DNA from: Oscillospiraceae bacterium
GTDB taxonomy: Bacteria > Bacillota > Clostridia > Oscillospirales > CAG-272
Length of the DNA stretch: 39,829 nucleotides
Assembly: GCA_015063455.1 (NCBI GenBank)
Contig: SVUC01000005.1
Location: 1-39,829, forward strand
Direction: 5' to 3'
Shown here piece after piece: positions 28,366-36,811 of the stretch. The notes beneath the pieces are model-generated. The model ran no database searches. It saw only the letters and a program-made list of their open reading frames with translations, and was not told where the DNA came from. A program made the translations under genes and the position numbers. The number at the start of each line of letters is the position of its first letter. The first letter of the stretch is position 1.

Positions 28366-28860
28366 ATGTTTATCTGTACAGTACGAGCAAACACCCTGAA
28401 ATTTTTCAGCGTGATAGCAGTTTCTATCATCGCGTTATGTGCGATAATTCTTATGGTTCCAGAATACACACCGGTCTCAACCAAGGCGATCACAGCTGAG
28501 GCTGAAAAGTACAACTACGACAAAATCAAAACTGTCGATGATGTCATCGGATTTCTCGCGCAGTTCGGGTGGGAGGTTGAGCCAACACCTGTTGAAGAAG
28601 TAAAAATCAAGATTCCCGGAGAATTTGATAAGGTAATGAACTCATACAATGAGCTTCAGCGCAAGCAAGGGCTCGATCTGTCAAAATACCGAGATCGCGA
28701 GGTTACAAGATACACGTTCAAGGTCAAGAATTTTTCCGATTACAACGGAACAGTCATGGCTAATGTGATCGTGTACAAGAAAAAGGTTATCGGCGGCGAC
28801 ATTTGCTCAACCGACGTAACAGGATTCATCTGCGGTTTCGATGGTATTCAGGGAAAATGA
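28366..28860 (+). CDS. DUF4830-like membrane-anchored protein
   Basis: N-terminal TM; FGWEVEPTPVEEVKIKIPGEFDKVMNSYNELQRKQGLDLSKYRDREV. Confidence 0.6.
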   Translation: MFICTVRANTLKFFSVIAVSIIALCAIILMVPEYTPVSTKAITAEAEKYNYDKIKTVDDVIGFLAQFGWEVEPTPVEEVKIKIPGEFDKVMNSYNELQRKQGLDLSKYRDREVTRYTFKVKNFSDYNGTVMANVIVYKKKVIGGDICSTDVTGFICGFDGIQGK

Positions 28861-28874
28861 TCTTGTCTTTTTGA

Positions 28875-28986
28875 CTAATAGGAGAATTGGACATTGACTC
28901 GCTCGCGTGTCAAGTTCGATAAGTTGCCGTCTGCTTTAATCCTTCATCTCTCGTTATTCGCAACTTACATCGATCCTCTCTTAGAA
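28875..28986. repeat. Structured repeat element, copy 1 (46-nt core 28881-28926)
   Basis: Core matches 29043-29088 at 43/46 positions; core hairpin GGAC(A)TTGAC...GTCAAGTTC; 8-bp inverted repeat TAAGTTGC/GCAACTTA at 28920-28927/28960-28967. Confidence 0.5.
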
Positions 28987-28990
28987 TAAC

Positions 28991-29049
28991 AAAAAACAAA
29001 AAAGCACCACTATGTGATGCTTTTTGTTTTTTATGACCCGTGGGAGAAT
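28991..29049. repeat. 59-bp direct repeat, left copy (terminator plus 16-nt tRNA-Glu 3' remnant)
   Basis: Identical to 31283-31341; tRNA remnant at 29034-29049. Confidence 0.9.
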
Positions 29050-29088
29050 TGGACATTGACTCGCTCACGCGTCAAGTCCGATAAGTTG
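29043..29088. repeat. Structured repeat element core, copy 2
   Basis: GGAGAATTGGACATTGACTCGCTCACGCGTCAAGTCCGATAAGTTG; 3 transitions relative to copy 1. Confidence 0.6.
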
Positions 29089-29132
29089 AGTCGCCACAAC
29101 AATTTCGAACCTTTTAGAATTCATTAAAAAAC

Positions 29133-31049
29133 TCATAGTAAAATATTGTAGTAATATATCGGCATAGCACTCCAACCGTGGCAAAGGCTTCCTGCATTTG
29201 AAAAATCACTTTCGCCCTTATCCGTTTCCCAAACGGTCCCATTGCCAAGCTCAAGCATGGGCCTGTAGTTTTCGTCAATCTCGGAAAGGATATAATCCTT
29301 GTATTTTCCCTTGTCAGCAAGCAACATCGCATCGTATTTGAAGCAACGCATACTGAGCGAGATATCTGTCACCCCTTCCAAATTGAGCATTTTCTCACAC
29401 ACTCTATTGGGATCCTCTGCTGCTCCGCAAAGAATAGCCAGAGAGTTGCCCAGAACGCTGTATCCGGCTTTGTCAGGACAGTTCGAAAAGATACCTTTTT
29501 CCTCATTCCAAAACTCTTCTCTTATGCGACTGTTGATCTCGGGGATCATATCGCGATATTGGTTCGGCTTACCCAGTATATCTCCTATCTTACTCATATT
29601 TTCAAGGGCAATAGAAATAAGCGCGTTAAGTATTATATCAAATTTAGACTGCTCGTATCCTCTGCCGGAGCCGTCCAGCCCGTGGCTCCACTCATAGAAA
29701 TTCCAGTACTGTTTGCCTTCAAAAATCGGCACAAGTCCATTTTCACGTCTTTCAAGGAAGGCAGAAAGAACACTTTCAAGCTTGGGATATATCTCCTCAA
29801 TAAACTCTTTATCGCCTGAATACTGCAAGTATTCCATGCACTCGGTGATATAGTGAATTGAAAAAGAAGGAATGCAATAATCAAAATTTACGGGATAGCA
29901 TATGGAAAGCAGCCTGTCCTTACGGTCGTCCTTTGATATAAGCTCAAGGCAGGAGCGCGGAAACTTGTACTCTCCGAAAGCGTAATAACCGCAGAGCATC
30001 TGATTTCGACTGTCCATACAGTAAAGTGCCTGCTCCCTCCATGGGCAATCCTCGTAATGCTCGTGCATACAGAGACGCAGAGTATTTACGCAGATATCGT
30101 ATATTTTCGAACGGTATTCGTTAAGCTTGGGCATATTTTTTAGAGCTACGGGATACATGGTAGGCATGATTGCCGCTTCATTTACCGTAACGTGAGAATC
30201 GGATTTTATCTCCAAATATCTCGCTCCTAAACGACGGAAGGGGTTGAGATATTTATTTTCTCCCTTGCGCAAACGCATCTTAAAGCTGAAATTTCTTCCT
30301 CCAACGCTATATCTTACGTTTCCGTCCACGATATGCTCACCATAAGCCACCATAATATCCTGCTCAGTATCAGATGTTATATCAAGGCTTACAAAGCCGA
30401 CCTGCTCACTTCCCAGCTCAAAAACAATGTCGTTATGGGATATTCGCTTTATTTCTTTTCCTAAAACCTTATTTTCGAGAATGAGCTTCTCATTCGGACG
30501 AATTCGGCAAGAGGGGTGCTTTGAAACTGTAACACTGTTTAAAAATCCGCAAAGATCTCCCGTCTTCCAGTTGTCCTCCTTAGTCATATCGTAGCTGAAA
30601 GAAAGTCCCATCTGACTTGTAATTATCTTGCATACGTGCTGGGCATAGGTACGGCTAAGGCGTGAAAGAGTCTGCTCACCACTGAAGCACAAAATATTTT
30701 TCCCATCTGAAATTTCAAAAATAAGGGAAGCCTCGCCTTTATAATATACCGAAGTCGTTACAATACCAAAATACCAGACTATAATGGCTACGTGATTCAA
30801 ACCACTTTTGCAAAATTTTGTAATATCGACCTCGTCATATATTTTATCATAAGGGAAATCGGCGTACTGTCCAAAAACCGCCAATATGCCGTTGATATAT
30901 ACCGCGTAGTTACTGTCCGCGGATATTTTCAATTTTACAACATCTTCGCCGTCATAGTTGAACGCAGAATAGAATTCGCCGTATTCATCTGCATGTCCTT
31001 CAGATTCGCACCAGATCCAGTCTGCTTTTTTGAAAATATCTTTAACCAT
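29133..31049 (-). CDS. GH78-like alpha-L-rhamnosidase-family glycoside hydrolase, no signal peptide
   Basis: Start MVKDIFKKADWIW; EDCPWREQALYCMDSRNQ catalytic region; (alpha/alpha)6-like C-terminal half. ORF can extend to 31082. Confidence 0.75.
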   Translation of the reverse strand: MVKDIFKKADWIWCESEGHADEYGEFYSAFNYDGEDVVKLKISADSNYAVYINGILAVFGQYADFPYDKIYDEVDITKFCKSGLNHVAIIVWYFGIVTTSVYYKGEASLIFEISDGKNILCFSGEQTLSRLSRTYAQHVCKIITSQMGLSFSYDMTKEDNWKTGDLCGFLNSVTVSKHPSCRIRPNEKLILENKVLGKEIKRISHNDIVFELGSEQVGFVSLDITSDTEQDIMVAYGEHIVDGNVRYSVGGRNFSFKMRLRKGENKYLNPFRRLGARYLEIKSDSHVTVNEAAIMPTMYPVALKNMPKLNEYRSKIYDICVNTLRLCMHEHYEDCPWREQALYCMDSRNQMLCGYYAFGEYKFPRSCLELISKDDRKDRLLSICYPVNFDYCIPSFSIHYITECMEYLQYSGDKEFIEEIYPKLESVLSAFLERRENGLVPIFEGKQYWNFYEWSHGLDGSGRGYEQSKFDIILNALISIALENMSKIGDILGKPNQYRDMIPEINSRIREEFWNEEKGIFSNCPDKAGYSVLGNSLAILCGAAEDPNRVCEKMLNLEGVTDISLSMRCFKYDAMLLADKGKYKDYILSEIDENYRPMLELGNGTVWETDKGESDFSNAGSLCHGWSAMPIYYYNILL

Positions 31050-31188
31050 ATCTTGGTATTCCTTTCCACCTTTTAAATTCATACCACCTAATAATAGATG
31101 TCAAATGTTTTGAATAGCGTATAGGAATGCATTGAATCACCCCTGAATAAACAAAATTATATGCCTTCTCCTTCCTTTTGATACCATT

Positions 31189-31217
31189 ATTATAACACGA
31201 TTGACATTGCATGTCAA
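31189..31217 (-). promoter_or_regulatory. Promoter of the GH78-like gene with operator-like inverted repeat
   Basis: Minus strand TTGACA-17-TATAAT; TTGACATtgcATGTCAA at 31201-31217 covers the -35. Confidence 0.65.
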
Positions 31218-31282
31218 GTCGCACCTTCAAGACCAAAAGGTCGAGGGAAAGGTGTAATGACGAAAGGGATGTTTTACACCTA

Positions 31283-31341
31283 AAAAAACAAAAAAGCACC
31301 ACTATGTGATGCTTTTTGTTTTTTATGACCCGTGGGAGAAT
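31283..31341. repeat. 59-bp direct repeat, right copy (terminator plus intact tRNA-Glu 3' end)
   Basis: Identical to 28991-29049. Confidence 0.9.
31291..31320 (-). terminator. Terminator of tRNA operon
   Basis: Minus strand AAAAAGCATCACataGTGGTGCTTTTTT. Confidence 0.75.
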
Positions 31342-31397
31342 CGAACTCCCGTTACTGCCGTGAAAGGGCGGTGTCTTAACCTCTTGACCAACGGGCC
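31326..31397 (-). tRNA. tRNA-Glu (UUC), copy 1
   Basis: Cloverleaf GGCCCGTTGGTCAAGAGGTTAAGACACCGCCCTTTCACGGCAGTAACGGGAGTTCGAATCTCCCACGGGTCA; anticodon TTC. Confidence 0.95.
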
Positions 31398-31419
31398 AAA
31401 AGAAATATATGGTACTTGG

Positions 31420-31491
31420 TGACCCGTGGGAGAATCGAACTCCCGTTACTGCCGTGAAAGGGCGGTGTCTTAACCTCTTGACCAACGGGCC
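31420..31491 (-). tRNA. tRNA-Glu (UUC), copy 2 (identical)
   Basis: Same 72-nt sequence as copy 1. Confidence 0.95.
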
Positions 31492-31513
31492 GTATGAGTA
31501 CCATATTATTTCT

Positions 31514-31590
31514 TGGTAGCGGAAATTGGACTTGAACCCATGACCTACCGGGTATGAACCGGTTGCTCTAGCCAACTGAGCTATTCCGCC
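31514..31590 (-). tRNA. tRNA-Met (CAU), elongator-type
   Basis: GGCGGAATAGCTCAGTTGGCTAGAGCAACCGGTTCATACCCGGTAGGTCATGGGTTCAAGTCCAATTTCCGCTACCA; loop TTCATAC; CCA encoded. Confidence 0.9.
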
Positions 31591-31651
31591 ATATGTTAAC
31601 AATCTAAGAACAAATTTTGAAGTTTCTTTGTTCTCATCCTGCAACAGTGAT

Positions 31652-31680
31652 ATTATATCATATCACGTCTCGTTTGTCAA
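31652..31680 (-). promoter_or_regulatory. Promoter of tRNA-Met/Glu/Glu operon
   Basis: Minus strand TTGACA-17-TATAAT. Confidence 0.75.
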
Positions 31681-31750
31681 CACTTTTTTTTATTTTTTTC
31701 GAAATATTTTGAGATATATCTATCACACCTATTTGATGCTTCGATAGGAA

Positions 31751-32473
31751 TTAAACTTTTGCGGTCTTGATACCCGCATCTGCGAAACGAGACTTTAGCG
31801 AATCAATAACATAGGTAGGCAACGGTTCTGTATCGGAATACTTATACTCCAAACCAAGCTCAGTATACTTAGAGGAACCGAGTCTGTGGAATGGCAAAAG
31901 AGTGATTGAAAAACCATAAGATTTCACAAAATCGATCATTCCGTCTATCGATGCGTCATCCATATTGAAATCAGGAATAAGTGGAATACGAATTACCACC
32001 TCTGCCCCGAGAGACATCAGTTTATCAAGGTTTTCTTTGTATACTGTGAAATCTCCTCTGCACACCTCGGCAAATTTATCAGCAAAAGGAGTCTTGAGGT
32101 CAACAAAAAACATATCGCCAAGAGCTGCAATCTGCTCCAGTTTGTCACACTTTACTGCGAGTGCTGTATCAATGATCGTATGAAGCCCGTTTTTCTTAAA
32201 TTCTTCAAGAAGCTCAAGGCACACATCGGGAGAACAAAGAGGCTCCCCCCCCGATATTGTCACACCGCCACCTGACATATCATAAAATTCCATATCGTCC
32301 AGAACTTCACTGACAACATCATCTATATTTCTGAAATTAGGTGTTCCGTAAAGAGATTCCGGATTATGACACCAAGGACATCTGAGATTACATCCGTGAA
32401 GAAAAACAGTGGTACGAATACCGGGTCCGTCACCGTTTGAAAAATGCTGGATATTGAATACATTGATATTCAT
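31751..32473 (-). CDS. Glycyl radical enzyme activating enzyme (radical SAM, PFL-AE-like architecture)
   Basis: NGDGPGIRTTVFLHGCNLRCPWCHNPES; GGGVTISGGEPL; no ferredoxin-domain insertion after the CxxxCxxC motif. Confidence 0.92.
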   Translation of the reverse strand: MNINVFNIQHFSNGDGPGIRTTVFLHGCNLRCPWCHNPESLYGTPNFRNIDDVVSEVLDDMEFYDMSGGGVTISGGEPLCSPDVCLELLEEFKKNGLHTIIDTALAVKCDKLEQIAALGDMFFVDLKTPFADKFAEVCRGDFTVYKENLDKLMSLGAEVVIRIPLIPDFNMDDASIDGMIDFVKSYGFSITLLPFHRLGSSKYTELGLEYKYSDTEPLPTYVIDSLKSRFADAGIKTAKV

Positions 32474-32490
32474 AATATCTTATCCCTCAG

Positions 32491-34590
32491 TTATGACTGT
32501 ACCGTTCTTGCCAGGATATCGCGCTGAACCTTGGGGTCAAGTCTTACGAAGTATGCAGAGAATCCGGATACTCGAACAACAAGATTCTTATACTTTCTCG
32601 GATTTTCCATAGCATCAATAAGAGTTTCTCTGGAAACAGAGTTGATCTGCATTTCCTGTCCGCCTCTTGCAAAGTAAACACGGATAAGTGCCGCAAGACG
32701 TTTAATATTAGCCTCATCCTTGAAAGCTGAAGGAGAATATTTCTGGTTAAGAACAGTACCACCCGCAACCTTTGTATAGTCAGGCTTTGTTACAGATTTA
32801 ACCGTACTTGTCGGACCCTTTGTGTCGCATCCGTATGTGGGAGATGCTGCATCAGATATAGGTTCCCGTGCAAGACGACCATCTGCAGAAGCACCGCAGT
32901 TTTCACCTGCATATATGTTAGCTGTATTTGAAGCTATAAGCGTATAGAATCTACCACCGTCGTGCATACGGTGACAGTCAAACAATTCTGCCATGTAATC
33001 GACAAACCAAACCGCCCACTTATCTGTTTCGTCGCAGTCATTACCGTACTTCGGAACATCAAGAAGCTTCTGACGAATATCTTCGTAGCCTTCAAAGTTT
33101 GCGGCAAGAGCAGCAACAAGATCCTTCATCTCAATGGTCTTATCTTTATAAACACACTTTTCTATAGCTGCAAGAGCATCGGTTACAGTTCCAATACCCA
33201 TACCACATGCCCCATGAACAGAGGGATAAAGAGTACCACCGTCATCGATATCACGTGCTTTTTCAATACAACCGTATGTAAGGCATCCCATAAACGGATT
33301 ACAGTAGAAATCAGGCGAACGCTTTCCGTAATAGAGACGAATATTACATACATATCCCGCTGCTCCGAAAACGAGCTGAGCTTTATACGCTTCCATAAAT
33401 TCATCCATAGTCTTCCATTCGCACGGATCACCGGTATCAATACCGCCCATACCGCCCGAGAGAATATCACGACCTCTGTTGAATGTATATTCAAGATACT
33501 TTACGTTATCAAAACGACCGTCACTCCACGGCGGCTGCATACCCGGCAGGAAGTTTTCGATACATCCTACCATACAGTAGTTGTTTGCGTGCTCTTCCGG
33601 ATAACCCATTCTCATAAGAGCGGGAATATGAACGGTATCGTTCATAAGAGCTGGATAACCGAGACCTGTACCGATAACCTCAAGCGCTTCTTCGAGGAAA
33701 GATTCGGGAGTTGTAGGGTGAATACGAGCAGACAGGTTCGGACCGGGGATGTTACATACTCTTACTGCGCGGAGAACGTCGTAAGTAAGATCGTTTGTTG
33801 CGTTCTCACCCTGAGGAGTAACACCTGCAACGCAGATATTACATACGTCATCGTATCCTCTTCCCACTGTGCATTCGCTGATCTTCATAAATACGTTTTC
33901 GATCATAAGCTGAGCGTCTTCACGAGTCATTACGCCGCTCTCAATATCTTTTTTGTAGAAAGGATAGAGATACTGGTCAAAACGTCCGAACGCCATTGCG
34001 TAAAGTCCCTGATAACAGTAACAGATATGTGCTCCCCAAACGAGCTGAAGAGCTTCTCTGAATGTTCTCGGGGGATTCATAGATACCCATTCGCAAGTCG
34101 CTTTGATATCGGGATCGCTTGTTGCCTCGGCATATCCGAGAAGCATTTCGGAAAATGCCTTTATTGAAATCTCACATCCCATGAGATAATTGAGTCCCTT
34201 TTCATCATCCATGTGATTTTTACGGGAAGCTTCGATATCCGCAATTATTCCTGAAATACCCTTGGTAAGAATAATTTCATAAGCAGATGCGTAGTGGTCT
34301 CGTCCAACATAGTCGAGTCTCTTTGCATATTCTCTGTAGTGAGCAACCTCATCTTCAGGGAGTTCATCATACATACCGCGGATAGAACCGACGATAATAT
34401 CGTTTTCATAAATATGTTTTTTTGTTTGTGTGATCAGTTCGCGGAAAGCCTTAGCACGCGCGATCGGGAAAGGTTCTGTCATCGCATTCTTAAAGCCTTT
34501 GCCATTATAGTATGCGCAGATATCTTTTCCAACAAAAGGAACACGACATTCAGTGCGCAGACCCTCTGTGGTCTGTCTGAAATTTGCCAT
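32491..34590 (-). CDS. Glycyl radical enzyme, pyruvate formate-lyase family, substrate unknown (GRE2)
   Basis: VVRVSGFSAYF (Gly676); VGCIEN (Cys343); RGGQEMQINSV; adjacent activase. Confidence 0.93.
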   Translation of the reverse strand: MANFRQTTEGLRTECRVPFVGKDICAYYNGKGFKNAMTEPFPIARAKAFRELITQTKKHIYENDIIVGSIRGMYDELPEDEVAHYREYAKRLDYVGRDHYASAYEIILTKGISGIIADIEASRKNHMDDEKGLNYLMGCEISIKAFSEMLLGYAEATSDPDIKATCEWVSMNPPRTFREALQLVWGAHICYCYQGLYAMAFGRFDQYLYPFYKKDIESGVMTREDAQLMIENVFMKISECTVGRGYDDVCNICVAGVTPQGENATNDLTYDVLRAVRVCNIPGPNLSARIHPTTPESFLEEALEVIGTGLGYPALMNDTVHIPALMRMGYPEEHANNYCMVGCIENFLPGMQPPWSDGRFDNVKYLEYTFNRGRDILSGGMGGIDTGDPCEWKTMDEFMEAYKAQLVFGAAGYVCNIRLYYGKRSPDFYCNPFMGCLTYGCIEKARDIDDGGTLYPSVHGACGMGIGTVTDALAAIEKCVYKDKTIEMKDLVAALAANFEGYEDIRQKLLDVPKYGNDCDETDKWAVWFVDYMAELFDCHRMHDGGRFYTLIASNTANIYAGENCGASADGRLAREPISDAASPTYGCDTKGPTSTVKSVTKPDYTKVAGGTVLNQKYSPSAFKDEANIKRLAALIRVYFARGGQEMQINSVSRETLIDAMENPRKYKNLVVRVSGFSAYFVRLDPKVQRDILARTVQS

Positions 34591-34636
34591 AATTACCTCC
34601 TAAATGAGCAGACACATATTTTATCTCTTTGATGTT

Positions 34637-34665
34637 ATGATATCATAAACTACCGATTATGTCAA
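34637..34665 (-). promoter_or_regulatory. Promoter of GRE2-activase operon
   Basis: Minus strand TTGACA-17-TATCAT; -10 within palindrome TTATGATATCATAA (34635-34648). Confidence 0.7.
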
Positions 34666-34729
34666 TATCTTTCAGTACAAAAAATCATATTTAACGCACA
34701 CATTTCAGCCGTAATTTAATCAACCATTT

Positions 34730-35344
34730 TCAGCGCATTCCGAAAACAAATTCGGTAAATTCCGACACTATTTCGAGTATCCTGAACTTAACTTTTACTT
34801 TCCCGCTCTCACCTGTTATTACTCTGTATTCCGCAGGAGTAAATCCTACCGAAACATATTCTTCTTCGTCAGCCACTCTTGCGAAGCCTGTACAAATTGT
34901 CGGAAAAAGAACACACCACCAATTTTTCCCTTCACCATCACCGATGATGATCCGTAGAGAATTATATACACCTGCAGGAAGGTTTGCGGAATCATATTCA
35001 CGTGTCGGATACATCTCCTGACCGAGCTCAAGAGATACAGATGAATCGCCGCCATTCTCCCTGACACACGCCTCTGCTGCGGATATTATCTCCTCTCGCA
35101 GTTTCTCGACTGTATCATACGCCTCCTCGTAAGAGGCGCAATCCGCAAGCTTTTGCGACACACAATTCAACACCGCATCGCGTACCTTAAGCTTGAGTGC
35201 CTGATCTTCCTCGGAATCCGATTCGGCAATGACGTGCAGGCGCAATACATCATCATATATGTCCGCTTCCCCGTGCACAGGAGCTACTGACAGAACAACA
35301 GCTGCCGCAAGACAAGAAACTGCAAAAGAAACAAGATACTTCAT
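34730..35344 (-). CDS. spoIIR: Stage II sporulation protein R
   Basis: LRLHVIAESDSEEDQALKLKVRDAVL; LPAGVYNSLRIIIGDGEGKNWWCVLFP. Confidence 0.92.
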   Translation of the reverse strand: MKYLVSFAVSCLAAAVVLSVAPVHGEADIYDDVLRLHVIAESDSEEDQALKLKVRDAVLNCVSQKLADCASYEEAYDTVEKLREEIISAAEACVRENGGDSSVSLELGQEMYPTREYDSANLPAGVYNSLRIIIGDGEGKNWWCVLFPTICTGFARVADEEEYVSVGFTPAEYRVITGESGKVKVKFRILEIVSEFTEFVFGMR

Positions 35345-35377
35345 AAAAAACAACCTCTTCAAGAAAATCTGATATCT

Positions 35378-35407
35378 CAGTATTCCCAAAGAAGCTGAAT
35401 ATTATAC
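35378..35407 (-). promoter_or_regulatory. Candidate sigma-F forespore promoter of spoIIR
   Basis: Minus strand GTATA-15-GGGAATACTG, fits the sigma-F-type GyATA-N15-GGnnAnAnT pattern. Confidence 0.6.
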
Positions 35408-35639
35408 ATTTGTTTTTATTTTTTGTCCCAACTCGATTATTTGTTCACGGTCAGAATAACCAGACGAATAAAGAACGATATGTTTTTGTTGAAAGAGCCG
35501 TTTCCACCGATTCTTCTTTGATGTAATTTTACAGACAATATGATATAATACATTAAAGAGATTTCAAATAATGTGTGAGATTCAGATTCAAAAGTTGTGT
35601 ATATAGGTGAAAGGAAATAAACGGAAAGGAGTGATTCTA

Positions 35640-36200
35640 TTGGATGACGTAAAGATAGTCCGGTTATACTGGGACAGAAATGAAGATGCAATTCCTGCCA
35701 CTGCCGAAAAATATGGCAGCTACTGTACCTCGATTGCCAAAAACATACTGGGAAACGAAGAGGATGCCGAAGAATGTGTCAACGATACATACTTGAATGC
35801 CTGGAACTCTATACCGCCGCACAGGCCGAGTATTCTGTCGGCATTTCTCGGAAAAATCACCAGGAATCTCTCGTTCAACAGATACAAGCACAATTCCGCT
35901 GATAAACGAGGCGGAGGAGAATTGCCTGCAGTTCTTGATGAATTGTCTGAGCTGGTATTCGATAGCAATAATGTAGAACAGGAGTTAAACACCAAAGAGC
36001 TTGCAAATGCCATTGATAAATTTCTGGATACTCTTTCTCCAAAAAAAAGAAGTATCTTCGTCTGCCGATATTGGTACACTGACAGCGTATCGGAAATTGC
36101 CGCTCGGTATGGTATGAAAGAAGGTGCTGTATCAATGACTCTCAACCGTCTACGCAAAAAATTACACAACTACCTATTAGAAAGGGGAATAGAAATATGA
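35640..36200 (+). CDS. ECF-type sigma-70 family RNA polymerase sigma factor
   Basis: TTG start at 35640 with AAGGAG Shine-Dalgarno; NEEDAEECVNDTYLNAWNSIPP; SVSEIAARYGMKEGAVSMTLNRLRKKL region 4. Confidence 0.88.
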   Translation: MDDVKIVRLYWDRNEDAIPATAEKYGSYCTSIAKNILGNEEDAEECVNDTYLNAWNSIPPHRPSILSAFLGKITRNLSFNRYKHNSADKRGGGELPAVLDELSELVFDSNNVEQELNTKELANAIDKFLDTLSPKKRSIFVCRYWYTDSVSEIAARYGMKEGAVSMTLNRLRKKLHNYLLERGIEI

Positions 36201-36790
36201 AAAATGAGAAATTATTTGAAATTATCGGTGATATCAACGAGAAGCACATAAAAGAGGCGAGAATGGAGAAAAAAGTGAAGAAGAACGTCCGAATCAAATG
36301 GGGTTCACTCGCCGCTTGCTTTGCAGTAATATTTATAGCAGTAATTGTTGCTATAAATATGTTGTTTGATAACGAAAAGATTATTACACCCGAAAATGTT
36401 ATTCCACCTGTAGACAATGAATACAAATATGAATCAGGTTATTTTTACAATGTGGACGATGGATCATTTTCCACTTACGTTGGTGGCAAGGTAATTCCCG
36501 AAGATAAGATTGGAAATAAGATTGCAGATGTTTCCGTAACTGCAGGGTGGAAAAATGAAGCAGGTAAATGGACTTCTATCACTGAAAAACTGCACGGAGA
36601 GATTTATTCTATTACTGGAATTTCAAATGATGTCGCTGTTGCACTAAAATTCCTTGATAAAGGCGAAGCAGTAACCACAACACACTACTATGTAATTATG
36701 AACCCGAGTGCTGATTTAGCGCCTGTAACAGACTATATCATTGCTCCAACTGATCCGAGTAATGAAATGACTGGAGAAATTCCGGAATAA
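36197..36790 (+). CDS. Putative anti-sigma factor (single-pass membrane protein)
   Basis: 4-bp overlap with sigma gene; N-terminal cytoplasmic helix then TM LAACFAVIFIAVIVAINMLF and extracytoplasmic domain. Confidence 0.65.
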   Translation: MKNEKLFEIIGDINEKHIKEARMEKKVKKNVRIKWGSLAACFAVIFIAVIVAINMLFDNEKIITPENVIPPVDNEYKYESGYFYNVDDGSFSTYVGGKVIPEDKIGNKIADVSVTAGWKNEAGKWTSITEKLHGEIYSITGISNDVAVALKFLDKGEAVTTTHYYVIMNPSADLAPVTDYIIAPTDPSNEMTGEIPE

Positions 36791-36811
36791 TTGATTAAAC
36801 ATAACATAATT

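Noticed and set aside
31042-31644. 200-aa minus-strand ORF
   Set aside because: Spans all three tRNA genes, the terminator and the GH78 promoter; the repeated YGPLVKRLRHRPFTAVTGVRFSHGSP-like peptide is translated tRNA-Glu sequence.
32962-34167. 401-aa plus-strand ORF
   Set aside because: Antisense to GRE2, low-complexity Cys/Thr/Ile-rich translation with no domain; shadow ORF.
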